From: Notolepis coatsorum
Taxonomy: Eukaryota; Chordata; Actinopteri; Aulopiformes; Paralepididae
Length of the DNA stretch: 64,000 bases
NCBI GenBank assembly: GCA_963971535.1
Contig: OZ020585.1
Span: forward strand, 155,235,083-155,299,082
Direction: 5' to 3'
How positions within the stretch are numbered: the first letter of the stretch is position 1; each line of letters starts with the position of its first letter. Made by a program: the position numbers and the translations under genes. Under the pieces are notes generated by a model. The model was not told the DNA's origin. It ran no database searches and saw nothing but the letters and a program-made list of their open reading frames with translations. Below are positions 11,111 through 23,200 of the stretch, piece after piece.

Positions 11111-11948
11111 AGTTATCTTACCAAGACACTAGCTACATTTTAAATGCATTTTAGATACTCACATTTTAGTGTGAATTTGGAGGCATACAGTATATGGGCC
11201 ATGAATGAATAAATGAATGAAACATTTATTAACAGATTGCAGAATGGGTACAATACAGTACGGCTCAATACACACAATTGTTAAGGGGATGCAGACCAGA
11301 TAAAGACGTTTGTCTTGTTTACATCAGGGTCCCCCATTTTACATTTAACCAATCAGTATCATAACATTTTAGTTTATAACTCAATATACTTAATTTTTTT
11401 ACAAAACACCCAGTGTTTCGGTAGTGACTGCATAATACATAAAACATAATATTTAGCATAAAACCCCCAAAAGTGTACCTTATTGAAGAGAATATGTGTT
11501 CCATTCTTAAAGTTACACACTGATTTTCTGACTTTGGAACACATTTATTTCAAAATGATGGGATTTAACTACTTATCATTCCATTTTTAAATAGATCATA
11601 ACATATTCTTAGTAAATATCTATGTCTGAATACTTAATAGTTTTGTTAAATAGTTTTTCTTGTTGTGGGACAGCACTTTGAACTAATTCGGTAGAATGCC
11701 CCATATACCTTCTTATAGGTTCAATTTGTGGGATTTATCATACCCGTCAGGGTACAGTATGTACTGTACTGAGTACCGAAAGTGACCGAAAGTGAGGAAG
11801 TGGCAATTTTTTTCAAATAAAAAGCAAACAGCAATTTCACGGAGAGAATATCTGGAAAAAATAATAACTATCTATCTAATAACACTTTAACCTATTGCTA
11901 AACTAACGTATTGATGATAATATACATTATAACTGCTGTTGTGACATG
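11111..11948. other. Mostly unassigned sequence with one repeat fragment
   Basis: At about 11,205-11,300 a stretch (GGGTACAATACAGTACGGCT, then CAATTGTTAAGGGGATGCAGAC) matches parts of the DNA elements at 35,068-36,068 and 38,828-39,369. It is a fragment of that family. The rest is AT-rich and shows no gene or element I recognise. Confidence 0.5.
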
Positions 11949-11956
11949 GTTATGAT

Positions 11957-13340
11957 CAGTGATGGGCAATAGCTAGCTACAAGTAGCGACGCTACATAGC
12001 TTAACTACAATTCTCAGTAGCGTGATGGTAGCGTCGCTACTTTTGAACCAAGTAGAGTTCTCTGTAGTGCAGCTATTTTTAGAACGAAGTAGTGACATAG
12101 CGTGATGAAACGCTACACGCTACTGTCCGGAGAAACAGACTAAATAAAGATTTGTGAAAGAAAAAAAAATCCACAGAGAAAACCCACTATGATTGGTTGG
12201 TTGGTTTAGATATGAGTATGACGACTCACGATTGGGTAAGGTTAGGCTAAAACATTACGGGTAGGCCAATCAGAGGCAGGATAGGGCGGGACTCCAGCTC
12301 CGCAAATCAGGAAGTGCAAATCAAAACAGACCACTGAATGAATGAATGCAATTTAACAGATTACATGAACTAGTCCGCGCGAAATGGCAGAGGGATTCGA
12401 TGTTTCCAGGGCTGATGGCATTGATGAAGATGATGATGTCAATAACAACAATGCCTCTCCATGGCCCTATCTGGAAACATTTATGAGTTTGACTGAAAAA
12501 ACGCCTAAAACATAATGTTTAGGTGTTTATTGTCAGCCAAAAACGAAGCTGCTCTCTCTCAACTTCCCACACGTCCAGCACTAACTTGAGAACACATATT
12601 CAGGTGAGCTGATGAAAACCTTTACATAAACATTGTCAACTGTTCCCAAACAGCACAGAAGTCAGTGCACTTTTTGTCAACAGCAGCTGCTATCATGTTT
12701 CACTGTAGGCAGAAAATTAACAATATTATGGGGGTGGAGGAAAAGAAAAAGAAAAAAACTAACATTAAATATACACTAAGAGGGAAAAGATCACCTAGAG
12801 CAGTGGTTCTCAACCTGTGGGTCAGGACCCCCAGGGGGGTCCCCACATGATTTTGGGGCCATGGAATGTTTTGTGAGTTACATATTTAAATACATTTGGT
12901 CATTTAGCTGACGCTTTCATTCAAAGCAACTTACAAATTGTGTACAACAAGTCAGCAGGAGTGGTACATATCTAGCAGGTAAGCAGCCAAGGATACGTAG
13001 TATTGTTTGTCTAGCAGTGTCAAGCTTGAGTGTTATACTCTGAGTACATAGTAGTATACAGTAGACATATTAGCATAGTTGGAGGGCTTGTTTCAGTTTT
13101 ATAATAAACAATCAAACTGAACCTTTTTTTTGCCTGCCTATTTGTTTGGTGGAAACCTGATCATGAAGTAAAAAAAAAAATAAAAGTAGTGCTGATGTAG
13201 TTAGCTATTTTTGCCATGTTCTTGTAGTGTAGCTTGCTACATTTATCTGGGGATAGCTTCCATTGTAGTTGAGCTATATTTAATCGAGAGTAACTTGTAG
13301 TGTAGCTTACTACATTTTCCAAGTAGCTTGCCCATCACTG
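11957..13340. mobile_element. Non-autonomous hAT element (CAGTGATGGGCAA termini)
   Basis: Inverted termini CAGTGATGGGCAA are flanked by perfect 8-bp duplications GTTATGAT (11949-11956 and 13341-13348). The first 200 bases are rich in GTAGCG/CGCTAC motifs. The inside is composite: a CAGTGGTTCTCAACC terminus of another hAT family at 12,800 and an L2-type 3' tail at about 12,890-13,090. No transposase frame is present. Confidence 0.92.
12890..13090 (-). repeat. L2/SINE-type 3' tail fragment
   Basis: ATTTGGTCATTTAGCTGACG then AAAGCAACTTACAAATTG is the inverse of the 3' tail seen at 60,300-60,360 in the L2 copy. It is therefore a 3'-end fragment of an L2-type LINE or a SINE sharing its tail, on the minus strand. 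Confidence 0.65.
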
Positions 13341-13348
13341 GTTATGAT

Positions 13349-14374
<1,026 letters not shown>

Positions 14375-14829
14375 TATTTCTTCAACCAAGGAGAGAGCAC
14401 GGCCACAGACAGTGTGTGAGAATGTGAGTGCTTGTGTGTATTGCATTTAAGGCAGTGCCATGCCTTGTTCCAGGTCTGTTTTCTCTGTGGCTCTGGGTCG
14501 TAGAAAGCCAGTACTGGTTCAAAATGTAGGGGAGACCCATCTGGTCACAGAGCACAGCGGGTGGCTTCGCAACGCAAGCGATATCGAGAGAGAAAAAAAT
14601 CACCCGTCAAACAGTGACAGAGTTACGTGCTACTGTTGAATTATGCCCACATTCAGTGCGTGTTAATGTCAAGCCCTGTCTACAACTACTGAATCTGATG
14701 AAAATACTGTAAGTCACAATCACAAATACAATGAGAGCACTGTGTGACTGTTGATAGTAGTTTGTTTGCTAAAATAATCACAGTTCATTTGCTAAGATGA
14801 TCGCCACTGATTTAGAAAAAATACATTTT

Positions 14830-15190
14830 TAATTCAACATATAATACAAACAAGAACAACCATAACAACAACATGCAATGTAAAACAACAAACAATTTGG
14901 GGGGGGTCAAGGAACCTGCGGACAACATCCCAGTGACCATCCAGGCCCTCATCAAGTTATTTTAAAAGGCTGCCTGTATGTTCAACAAGTCCAGGTCTCT
15001 CTCCAGCCACAGATCCACAGAGAAACACTCTGTACACTCCTTCCAGTTTAGAATAATTAGACGTTTGGTTGCTAAGCAACCCCGAGCTGTCCAGAGCTAG
15101 TTAACAGAGACTCCCACATTGTCTGTTTTTTGACCTGACAGACATGATATGGGACATACAGGGAAATTTACACCAAAATACTTTAGGTAG
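14830..15190 (-). pseudogene. Possible L1/Tx1 ORF2 C-terminal fragment
   Basis: Read on the minus strand, this stretch encodes something like ILNWKE and then WLERDLDLLNIQ. That resembles the extreme C-terminus of Tx1/L1 ORF2, and it is followed by a low-complexity tail. Stops and frameshifts interrupt it. The call rests on a short match only. Confidence 0.4.
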
Positions 15191-15230
15191 ACATTAGGAA
15201 TGTTACCAGTGATGCAAATAGGTTTTTAAT

Positions 15231-15705
15231 GCGGCACGGTGGTGTAGTGGTTAACACTGTCGCCTCACAGCAAGAAGGTCCAGGGTTCGATTCCCGCTTG
15301 GGGACCAGGTTTCCATGATGCCAGGTACCCAGGTGGGGTATCTCCCAGGCCTTTCTGTGTGGAGTTTGCATGTTCTCCCCGTGCTCGCAAGGGTTTCCCC
15401 CCCGATAAGATAAACCCAATGGAAAAACATGCACAACAACAGATGGCTAACGCTGTGGTGTCCTTGACGAAGATGGACAGGAGCACTTGGATTGACTCAC
15501 GTTGACGCCCTATCTGCTCCCGGCTGCCCATGGGGGGAAGGACGACGGGATGGGTCAAGCGCAGAGACTCAATCGCATCGGCGACTGAGGAAAGACAAGT
15601 GTGTGTGTGTATCCCGGTGTGTGTGTGCAGCTCCAATTGCATGTCCAGTTCGTTGCATGCCGAATAAAGACTGAGCGAACCTACCCTGGGTAAATAAGGG
15701 TACAT
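15231..15705 (+). repeat. tRNA-headed SINE-like repeat
   Basis: The head has a box A (TGGTGTAGTGG at 15,240-15,250) and a perfect box B (GGTTCGATTCC at 15,284-15,294), spaced as in a tRNA gene. A conserved body (GGAGTTTGCATGTTCTCCCC) common to fish genome repeats follows. It is not a functional tRNA: no acceptor-stem pairing or anticodon arm is clear. The 3' boundary near 15,705 is approximate. Confidence 0.65.
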
Positions 15706-16480
15706 TCTTTTTTTTTAAAGATGTCACAGTTTAACAATTCGATTGCAAATAAAAATAGTCTGATTGCTTAAATTGCAAGAGCACAAATCATCACAACATC
15801 TATCTGAAATATACCAAGGTTTTGAGTCATGGATCAGATACATTTTTGGATCCGAAAGAAATTATAAAAAGATTTCAATGTATTAGCTGAAAGCATCAGG
15901 AGCACATGTCTATTATCAATTAGGCATATTTGTTAATGCTATGTGGCTCTCATAAGGGGGCGTGTCTGAAGAAAGTTTTTCCTCATTCCGGTGTAATGAA
16001 AGAGTTGTGGAAAAAGCTGCATATATTTAGCTATAAATAATAACAGTAAGGCTTTGATTGTGATTTTGCCCTGTCAATATCTAAATGCAGAGGTTGTTTT
16101 GTGTAAATACTTTTGGGAGAATGCCTTGCTTTCCCGGATCTCTCGTGCTGGTAACAGACCGTTAGACATACAGACATAATGTTAAATGTGGTGATGCTTG
16201 CATATGCCTTGTGGTGTTCAATTCTCACACACAGTGGCTTTTTAATCCATCTCTATTAGAAACTAAACTAAATCTGTAATGCGCCCAAACTGTAGACTTA
16301 GACGATGCTGGAGAATATCAAATAGTACACTATGAAGGTTACGTTTTGCAATTAATCCATGGTTCACATGCGCGCCGAACCGTGGGGGTCGACCCGTATC
16401 ACAGATCAACTACAATCCTTTACACCCCTACAATCTACTATATCTAAACTTGTAAATATTGAAATACACAACTATCAGTA
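15706..16480. other. Unassigned sequence
   Basis: I recognise no gene, element terminus or tandem repeat. Short frames here have no family features. Confidence 0.4.
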
Positions 16481-16483
16481 GCC

Positions 16484-16533
<50 letters not shown>

Positions 16534-16534
16534 T

Positions 16535-16626
<92 letters not shown>
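16481..16626. repeat. (GTA)n microsatellite
   Basis: About 145 bases of GTA units with a single TTG interruption, which encode a meaningless poly-Ser frame. Confidence 0.97.
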
Positions 16627-16649
16627 TTTATTCAGTCATCACACACAAT

Positions 16650-17349
16650 TAGGGATGGCCGATGATATCGGGCGATATTGGCATAAAAATGTGATATCGG
16701 AAAATATCGGTATCGGTTTTCAATGCGCCTCTGTTACCACTTTTTCTCTAGCATAAATCCTGGTGTTTATTGTCTATCTTGGATAATCTAATAGGTGTAA
16801 TATACACTATTCTCAGAATCCTATATTTTATATAATCCTAAATCTCACATATTTAGGTGAGGTCAAAGCCAAATTGTACTTCACAGAGAAGCAGTCAAAG
16901 ATAGGTTAAGCCCATTCTCCCAAGCAAGCTAGACAGAAGAACATGCATTTAGGGGCAGCCCTGAACAAATATTTTAGACCAAACCTCTTGACATGGTTGC
17001 CTTCTTAAAGAGCTGACTAACTTTAGGTTAGTTTTAACGTTAGCTACTAACGTTAGATGCAGCTACTACAGGCAATCAACGATGAGGAGGAAGCGCCAAA
17101 GCCGTATATAATAGAATAGTAGCCCTGTGGTGCGTAGGCATGACTCGAAACTACCTGTTATAATAAATTTATTCATGTTTAACTTGTCCCCGTGTCCAGT
17201 CCTTTGACTAGCCCCACCCGTTCATTGTAAACAATGATGCATGTAATTGTATTAACGTTATTCTGTGTTGTAGCTAGCTATGCTATATGTTGTATTTAGT
17301 TTGTTAGCTATTTAGCTAATGTTGATAGCATCAACACTAGATCTTTAAT
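16650..17349. mobile_element. hAT-like fragment, one end only
   Basis: The stretch starts with TAGGGATGGCCGATGATATC, a hAT-type terminus with TATCGG subterminal repeats. I found no matching right end, so this is a truncated or rearranged copy. The interior contains GTTAGCTACTAACGTTAG motifs but no coding sequence. Confidence 0.45.
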
Positions 17350-17488
17350 CTTTATTTAGCAGTCCAGTTTCTCCGGGCAGTAGCGAGTAACTACTTGGGT
17401 CTAAAAATAGCTACACTACAAAGAACACTACTTGGTTAAAAGGAGCAACACTATTGAGAAATGTAGTTAAGCTATGTGGCGTTGCTAG
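17350..17488 (-). mobile_element. Inverted relic of the 11,957-13,340 hAT family
   Basis: CTCCGGGCAGTAGCG, then AAAAATAGCTACACTAC, then ATGTAGTTAAGCTATGT is the diverged reverse complement of the first ~190 bases of the element at 11,957. It is broken by the younger element at 17,489. Confidence 0.75.
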
Positions 17489-18332
17489 TAGGGGTGGGAC
17501 AATACATCGATCCAGATCGATATATCGATCTATTATCAATAATCAAATAGGATCGATGCCACGTAAAAAGATCGATTCATATTGCGATACTCTTATTTTG
17601 AAAATCCGGCGACGGCGACGTCATCGCCCCGCGCCCAGTGTTGTGAAACTCAAACTCTGTTAACATCAACAGCAGTAGCGTCTAGAGCGTCACTAGTGTG
17701 CCTATTCTGTGACCCAAAACATGTCCCTGCTGTTTTATTCCACAACGGGTCCAATGCATCTAACCTGCTTTGCAATCCTCGTCACTCCATTATGCCCACG
17801 TCGCGTTAAAGATCGAAGATAACGTTACTTTAGCGTGAGCTAACAAGCTAACCCAGCGCCATAGGCAGAGAGAAGTGGGGACTGGGAGGGTGCATTCTCG
17901 GGGATAGCCCCACTAACATGATCTGGCCGGTACTGCACCTTGGGACTCCCAATATGCTTTTCCAGCCAAAATACAGCTCTGTGACAGTGAATAGGATATT
18001 AATATCGAGAGAGAAAAAAGAAAAATTAACCAAAAACAGTGAACAGGAGGTCTATTTGTATTAAAAACAATAGATTGTTTTTCATTTAAATGTCTGGAAG
18101 AGCTCAAAAAAAAATGTCATGATATTTCCATTGCCTTTTTTTTTGTTGATTTAAATGTTACTGATTGTATTAAATGGGCACATAATATCGTCTCATATCG
18201 ATCGCAGGCACCTGAATCGAATCGTATCATATCGTATCGTGGCAGACTGTGTGATATCGGATAATATCGTATCGTTGTCCAAAGAATCGATATCGTATCG
18301 TATCGTGATTAAACTGGTGATTCCCACCCCTA
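17489..18332. mobile_element. 844-bp hAT MITE with TATCGAT subterminal repeats
   Basis: Termini TAGGGGTGGGA and TCCCACCCCTA are perfect inverses. The 8-bp duplication GTTGCTAG lies at 17,481-17,488 and 18,333-18,340. Both ends are packed with ATCGATA motifs, and the middle shows no coding sequence. It sits inside the older hAT relic. Confidence 0.93.
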
Positions 18333-18340
18333 GTTGCTAG

Positions 18341-18645
18341 TGCCCCACGGAGCTCCCGTGCTGTACTCTGTAGTAAGGCCAGCGGCCCCCCACACGGAGA
18401 GTGACTGACAAGGGGTACTGGTTCCGCCTCATTAAAACAAACAGATAGCAATTAATCGCGCCCGTCAAAATCATTGCATTCATTTTAATTATTGCGCCGA
18501 TTAATCGATTTATTGCTTATTGCGGCAGGCCTACTCGTGCCACTCTCCAACCCATACATCAGACCAAAACCAAAGATGTAAACAAAGTGCAATACCAAGG
18601 GGGGGTTCTTTTGTCTAGTGGTCACTGTTTGACGCCGGCATTACA
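18341..18645. other. Flank of the retrovirus, unassigned
   Basis: A stretch with ATTAATCGCGCCCGTCAAAA and AATCGATTTATTGC (18,450-18,520) resembles the subterminal part of yet another hAT family, but termini are not clear. Nothing else is recognised. Confidence 0.35.
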
Positions 18646-18649
18646 TATT

Positions 18650-19666
18650 TGTAGTAACTTCCTAGCTTTAACTCCTACTCTGCGTTGTGATTTAAACCTT
18701 ACAAAGCTTCTTAGAAGAACTACTCTTTCCAAATGCAGATAACCAATGTTTAATCTGGTTTCTGCTTACCCTGAGAGAGCACACGGCGCGGCCGTTGAAA
18801 TGAAGCGAAGTCGGAGCAGTTTTTTTTTTTTTTTCAGTTTTTTAATGAAAAAAGGATTTCAATCAGATTACAAATCAAATATTTGAAAGAATGGTGCAAT
18901 GAATTCTACCGGGAGCAGTCGCTATGCCGAAGGTCAGTAGAATTCAGTCTAACCGTTCAATATCTAAAAAGCTTGTAGCTGCTCGTTGTTCGTTCTTCAA
19001 AGATGTTTTTGCTGCGTCCGTCTCTCTGCTGCAGGGTCCTCAATATCTAGTGGAGAAAAAGGGTGTGTTTGTTGCTTCCTGGGTCTGTGGGTTGTTTTTG
19101 TGTCTCTCCTGGCGAGGAGTTTTGGCTATATCCAATTTAGGCTCCGCCTCTAATTTTACGGCAAGCGGGCGTTTCCAAAACTCGCCTCGAGCGTTTCTAT
19201 TGGAGAACACTTATTCTCAGCTCTCATTGGCTAACTCACTACCGTGACGTTTTGAACTAATTTAGGTCACGGAGTGGCTTCAAATGGTCTTTTCTTTGAT
19301 CAACTGCTGCTTTGTTTTAGCAGAGACAATCTGGCGTCTCTCAAGGCAGTTTCTTTGTATTCAATTTGTTTGGACCATTTGCCTAGGGCCCTGGGTTGTA
19401 AAATCACCCATGTTTATTGACTTTCCCAGGAAGTTCAAACGAGACACTATCTCTCACTCAATCAGCATCTGCCTGCTTCAACACCCCTTTTAGGAAGTCT
19501 TGAGCCAAGCAGCTGCGTTATCAAATCAGCGATGTGTCTCGTTTCTTTTGTTTATAGAGGTAGAGGAGCAAGGGAAAATAGTGAATGTATTTTACCTGTT
19601 GGTGTTTTTGCCATTCTGCTTTGTTGTACATATACACAGTTTGCTTTCTGACGGAAATCTACCACA
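18650..19666 (-). repeat. Retrovirus 3' LTR
   Basis: The 1017-base repeat starts TGTAGTAAC and ends TACCACA. It differs from the 5' LTR by a poly-T/GAAAAAGGATCC tract near 18,821 and a single C/T at 19,159. A short purine-rich stretch (AAACCGGGGAAC on the minus strand) lies just inside it as a possible plus-strand primer. Confidence 0.93.
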
Positions 19667-20218
19667 GTTCCCCGGTTTGGGGATTAATGATCCCCAATAT
19701 ACTTGTTAGTATTTTCTCAAACAAACTGTTTACAATTACCTTAACCTTACTGTTTAGCCTAATTTCCTCAGAGCCAAACCTTTCCAGAATCCTTCTGACT
19801 CATTTTCCATATTTGTTAGTATCAATTGCTTTCAACACCCACATTAGCTCCCTCCTCCACTGACCGACTATGAATCCATTTTTGTTTACACAGTTCTCTA
19901 TTCACTCACACCGTTTAACAATTTCCACTCATTTGCCGGTTATACACAATGTATCAGTTATATCAATTTCACTTCAGTCTAGGTCCGTCCCTTTATACAA
20001 AAAGATGATCGTACCAATTACCAGGTTTAGACTATACTTATGTGTTTTTTAACCAAATGTGTCTGTTTTGTGCAATTCACTCTGAAAGAAAAGACCTTAC
20101 ATTGCATTTACTATCTAAACATTTCTAAAAAAGGAGAGAGCTCAGCTAATGAAAAATGAAAAATTAATATGTACACGCCCTCTCCAAGGCCTATCAGTTA
20201 CACTATCCCTTCTTTCGC
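19667..20218 (-). other. Region between pol and 3' LTR, without env
   Basis: In ordinary retroviruses env follows pol. This 550-base stretch is too short for env and holds no envelope-like frame, transmembrane segment or cysteine motif on the coding strand. It is AT-rich untranslated sequence. Confidence 0.8.
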
Positions 20219-23200
20219 CTATGTATACCGTTTAGGCTTCTGGATGACTCGTTTTGGTCGAGTATCTTGTTCCGGGCTTGTGCTAAGCACTGGTTCCTCC
20301 GGTTCTTCTGGTATCTTCTCCAAGTCCACAGAGGAGAAATTATTATGTTCCAATTCATAATCTTCTCCTCTGTCTGGTTCCTGTAAAAAACCTTCATCTT
20401 CTACTGGTGGCCAATCGTGGCCCCCTCGGTCTGGCTCGCCATAATCATCCGGGTCTTCCCCATCGTTTGGGGTTAGCGCCGCCTTCACTTCGCCTTCGTG
20501 TAACGGTTGCGACGCCCCGGTTTTACCGTCAAGGTCTTGTGGTTCAGGTTCCCATTCTTGGTCCGTATTGATTGCTTTTACACAATGAGTAACGTGAAAC
20601 CACATAGGTGATCCTTGAATTTGTAAAGCCCTCTCGGTGGCTCGAACGACTTTGTATGGCCCTTCTCGTCTCGCGCCAAACCACTTGCGTCTAAATACTT
20701 TTACATAAACGTAGTCGCCTGGTATGATTTGAGGTGTAGTCTGCCTATTCACCTCCTCCCCGGTTTCATGCTCCTGTCTACTGGAGACATGAACCAGAAT
20801 ACTTTTGTGTATCTTTGACATGTATTTTACGTACTCACGCATGTCGTTGTCCAGGATGTCCAAACTCGGACCTTTGCCTGTCGCGCGCAAACCTGGTACT
20901 ACCATGCAGCGACCTAACATCATTTCGTGCGGTGTCAGACGCAGACCGCGAATTTCGCTCGAACGACAAGCCATCAAAGCTAAAGGGAGAGCGTTTAGCC
21001 AATTCAAGCCTGTGTGTTGACAGATCTTTACCAATTTGTTTTTTAGTGTCCCGTTCATGCGTTCCACCAACCCCTGGCTCTGCGGATGATAAACGGCCCC
21101 CAATCGCTGTTTTATGCCTAAATGTTGGAGTATTAAACGTACAGTTTTGTCGACGAATTCTTTCCCATTGTCGCTCGAAATTCTGTCCATTAGCCCAAAT
21201 CTCGGACATACCTCTTGGCACAAGAACTTGGCCACTGATGCTGCATCCTTGTGCCGGGTGGCGCACGCCTCCACCCACCTTGAAAAACGACAGACAACGA
21301 CAAGAATATATCTCTTCTGATTAATGGGCTTAATCATGTCAATGTAATCAATTACAAGGTCTCGCATTGGGCCATTGGGCGTGGGGATATGTCCTGGTGA
21401 CACACTAATCCCCTTACGTATATTGTTTTTCAAACATATTACACACCTCTGTAACACATGATCAATTTGACTGATCAAATCTGGCGCCCAAAAGCCATAT
21501 TCTCTGATTTTTCTCCTTACCTCTCCTTTATGCGCATGGCAAAAGTCGTGCGCCGCGTGGATCAGCAGTCCGACCAGGCCAGCAGGAGCCACCACAAATC
21601 CACCGGCGTCGCGCCACAAACCTGAATCATCCTGACAAGCTCCCCTGGTTATCCAGAGGTTCCGTTCTACCTGACTAGCCTCCTCCTGGAAAGTCAAAAC
21701 ATCTTTGTAGGTTATCTTGTCCTCTAACTCAACTCCGTGTGTGATAACCAATACCTTGCCTGCTCTGTCAGCACCTGTCACTTCCTTGGCAGCTTCGTCT
21801 GCTCTTCTGTTTCCTCGAGATATCTTTGACTCGTCAGACTGGTGGGCAGCACACTTGATTATCGCAATCCGCTTTGGTTTCATAATTGCTTCTAACAATC
21901 GTTTAATCTGACTACAATGTTTTATGGCGCTTCCGTCAGCTTTCTTAAAACCTCGCCCTTTCCACACTGTTCCATGTAAAAATGCGGTACCGTGAGCATA
22001 ACTGCTATCGGTATGAATATTCACAGTTCTGCCCTCTGCCATGTTACATGCTTCCGTCAGTGCGACCAACTCTGCTAATTGGGCCGAACAAGGTTGTGAT
22101 AATGCTTCGGCTTTTTCTACCACAAATCCTTCGCCCTGCGACCTTACCACGGAGTAACCTGCTTTTAGTCCCTCGCCAACACGATAACAAGAGCCGTCAG
22201 TCCATAACTCCAGATCTGGACTGTCAAATGGAAATGCCTGCAAGTCTGCTCTGAGTTTAGAGTACCTCTCGACTTCGACTAAACAGTCGTGGGGTTCTCC
22301 ATCCTCAGGCGTAGGGATGTCAGCTGCCGGGTTCGTTATGGAACACCTGACCAGCGTCACGTCTTCCTGTTCCAAAAGTCTGTAGTAGTGTTTAATGCGA
22401 GGCATCGTTAGTGCATATTTACCGGACTCCAACAGACTCTTTAAGTCATGCCTCACCATGATATCCACTGGATATCCCATCATAATACTTGCAGCTTTTT
22501 CGTACATCGTATACACTCCAGCCATTTCTCGGTAGCATGGAGCCATCCCCATCTCTACTTCCGAGTAGGCAATTGAGTAGTACGCCATCGGCTGCGGTCG
22601 CGCCCCCACCCCTGTGTTCTGGGCCAACACCGCACACGCCTGCTTCTGATCTGGTGAAGAAGAGACGTATAGTATGAACTTCTTGGTATAGTTAGGCAAC
22701 GCCAAGGCCGGCGCCTCTAACAGTCGGGACTTGATTGTTTCGAATGCCCGTGAGCCCTCTTCGGTCCATACCACTTTACTGCTCAGTTTATCAACGCCCG
22801 TTTCTTTCAGCATCTCTCTCAATGGTTTCACTATTTCCGTATAGTTCTCGACCCACGGAGAGCTGTACCCCATTATACCCAGAAATCCCATTAGCTGTCG
22901 TACCGTCACAGGCTTGGGTGCCGTCCTTATGGCCACCAAATGTTCTTCTGAAATAGCCCGATGGCCCTGTGAAATTGTTTGTCCTAAATAGATCACTTTA
23001 GGTTTACAATATTGCAACTTTTTCAACGACACTTTATGGCCGTTTTCCGCCAACAGTTGCAACAGTTTCACGGAATCGCGATGACATGTTTCCTGATCGT
23101 CCGCGCACAGTATCAGATCATCCATGTACTGAATGACCCTAGAGGTCATGACTTTATCCAACCCCTCTAAATCCTCCCTTAGGATTTTGTTGAATATGTG

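Noticed and set aside
15231..15310. tRNA gene
   Set aside because: Box A and box B are good, but the body continues into a dispersed repeat and no complete cloverleaf is apparent. It is a tRNA-derived repeat head.
16459..16665. Poly-Ser frame
   Set aside because: Pure (AGT)n microsatellite.
18924..19863. Frames inside both retroviral LTRs (107, 69 and similar lengths)
   Set aside because: They are repeated identically in both LTRs only because the LTRs are identical. They lie antisense to the virus and have no motif.
19667..20218. A hidden env between pol and the 3' LTR
   Set aside because: It is too short, and on the coding strand I see no cysteine motif, cleavage site or membrane anchor.
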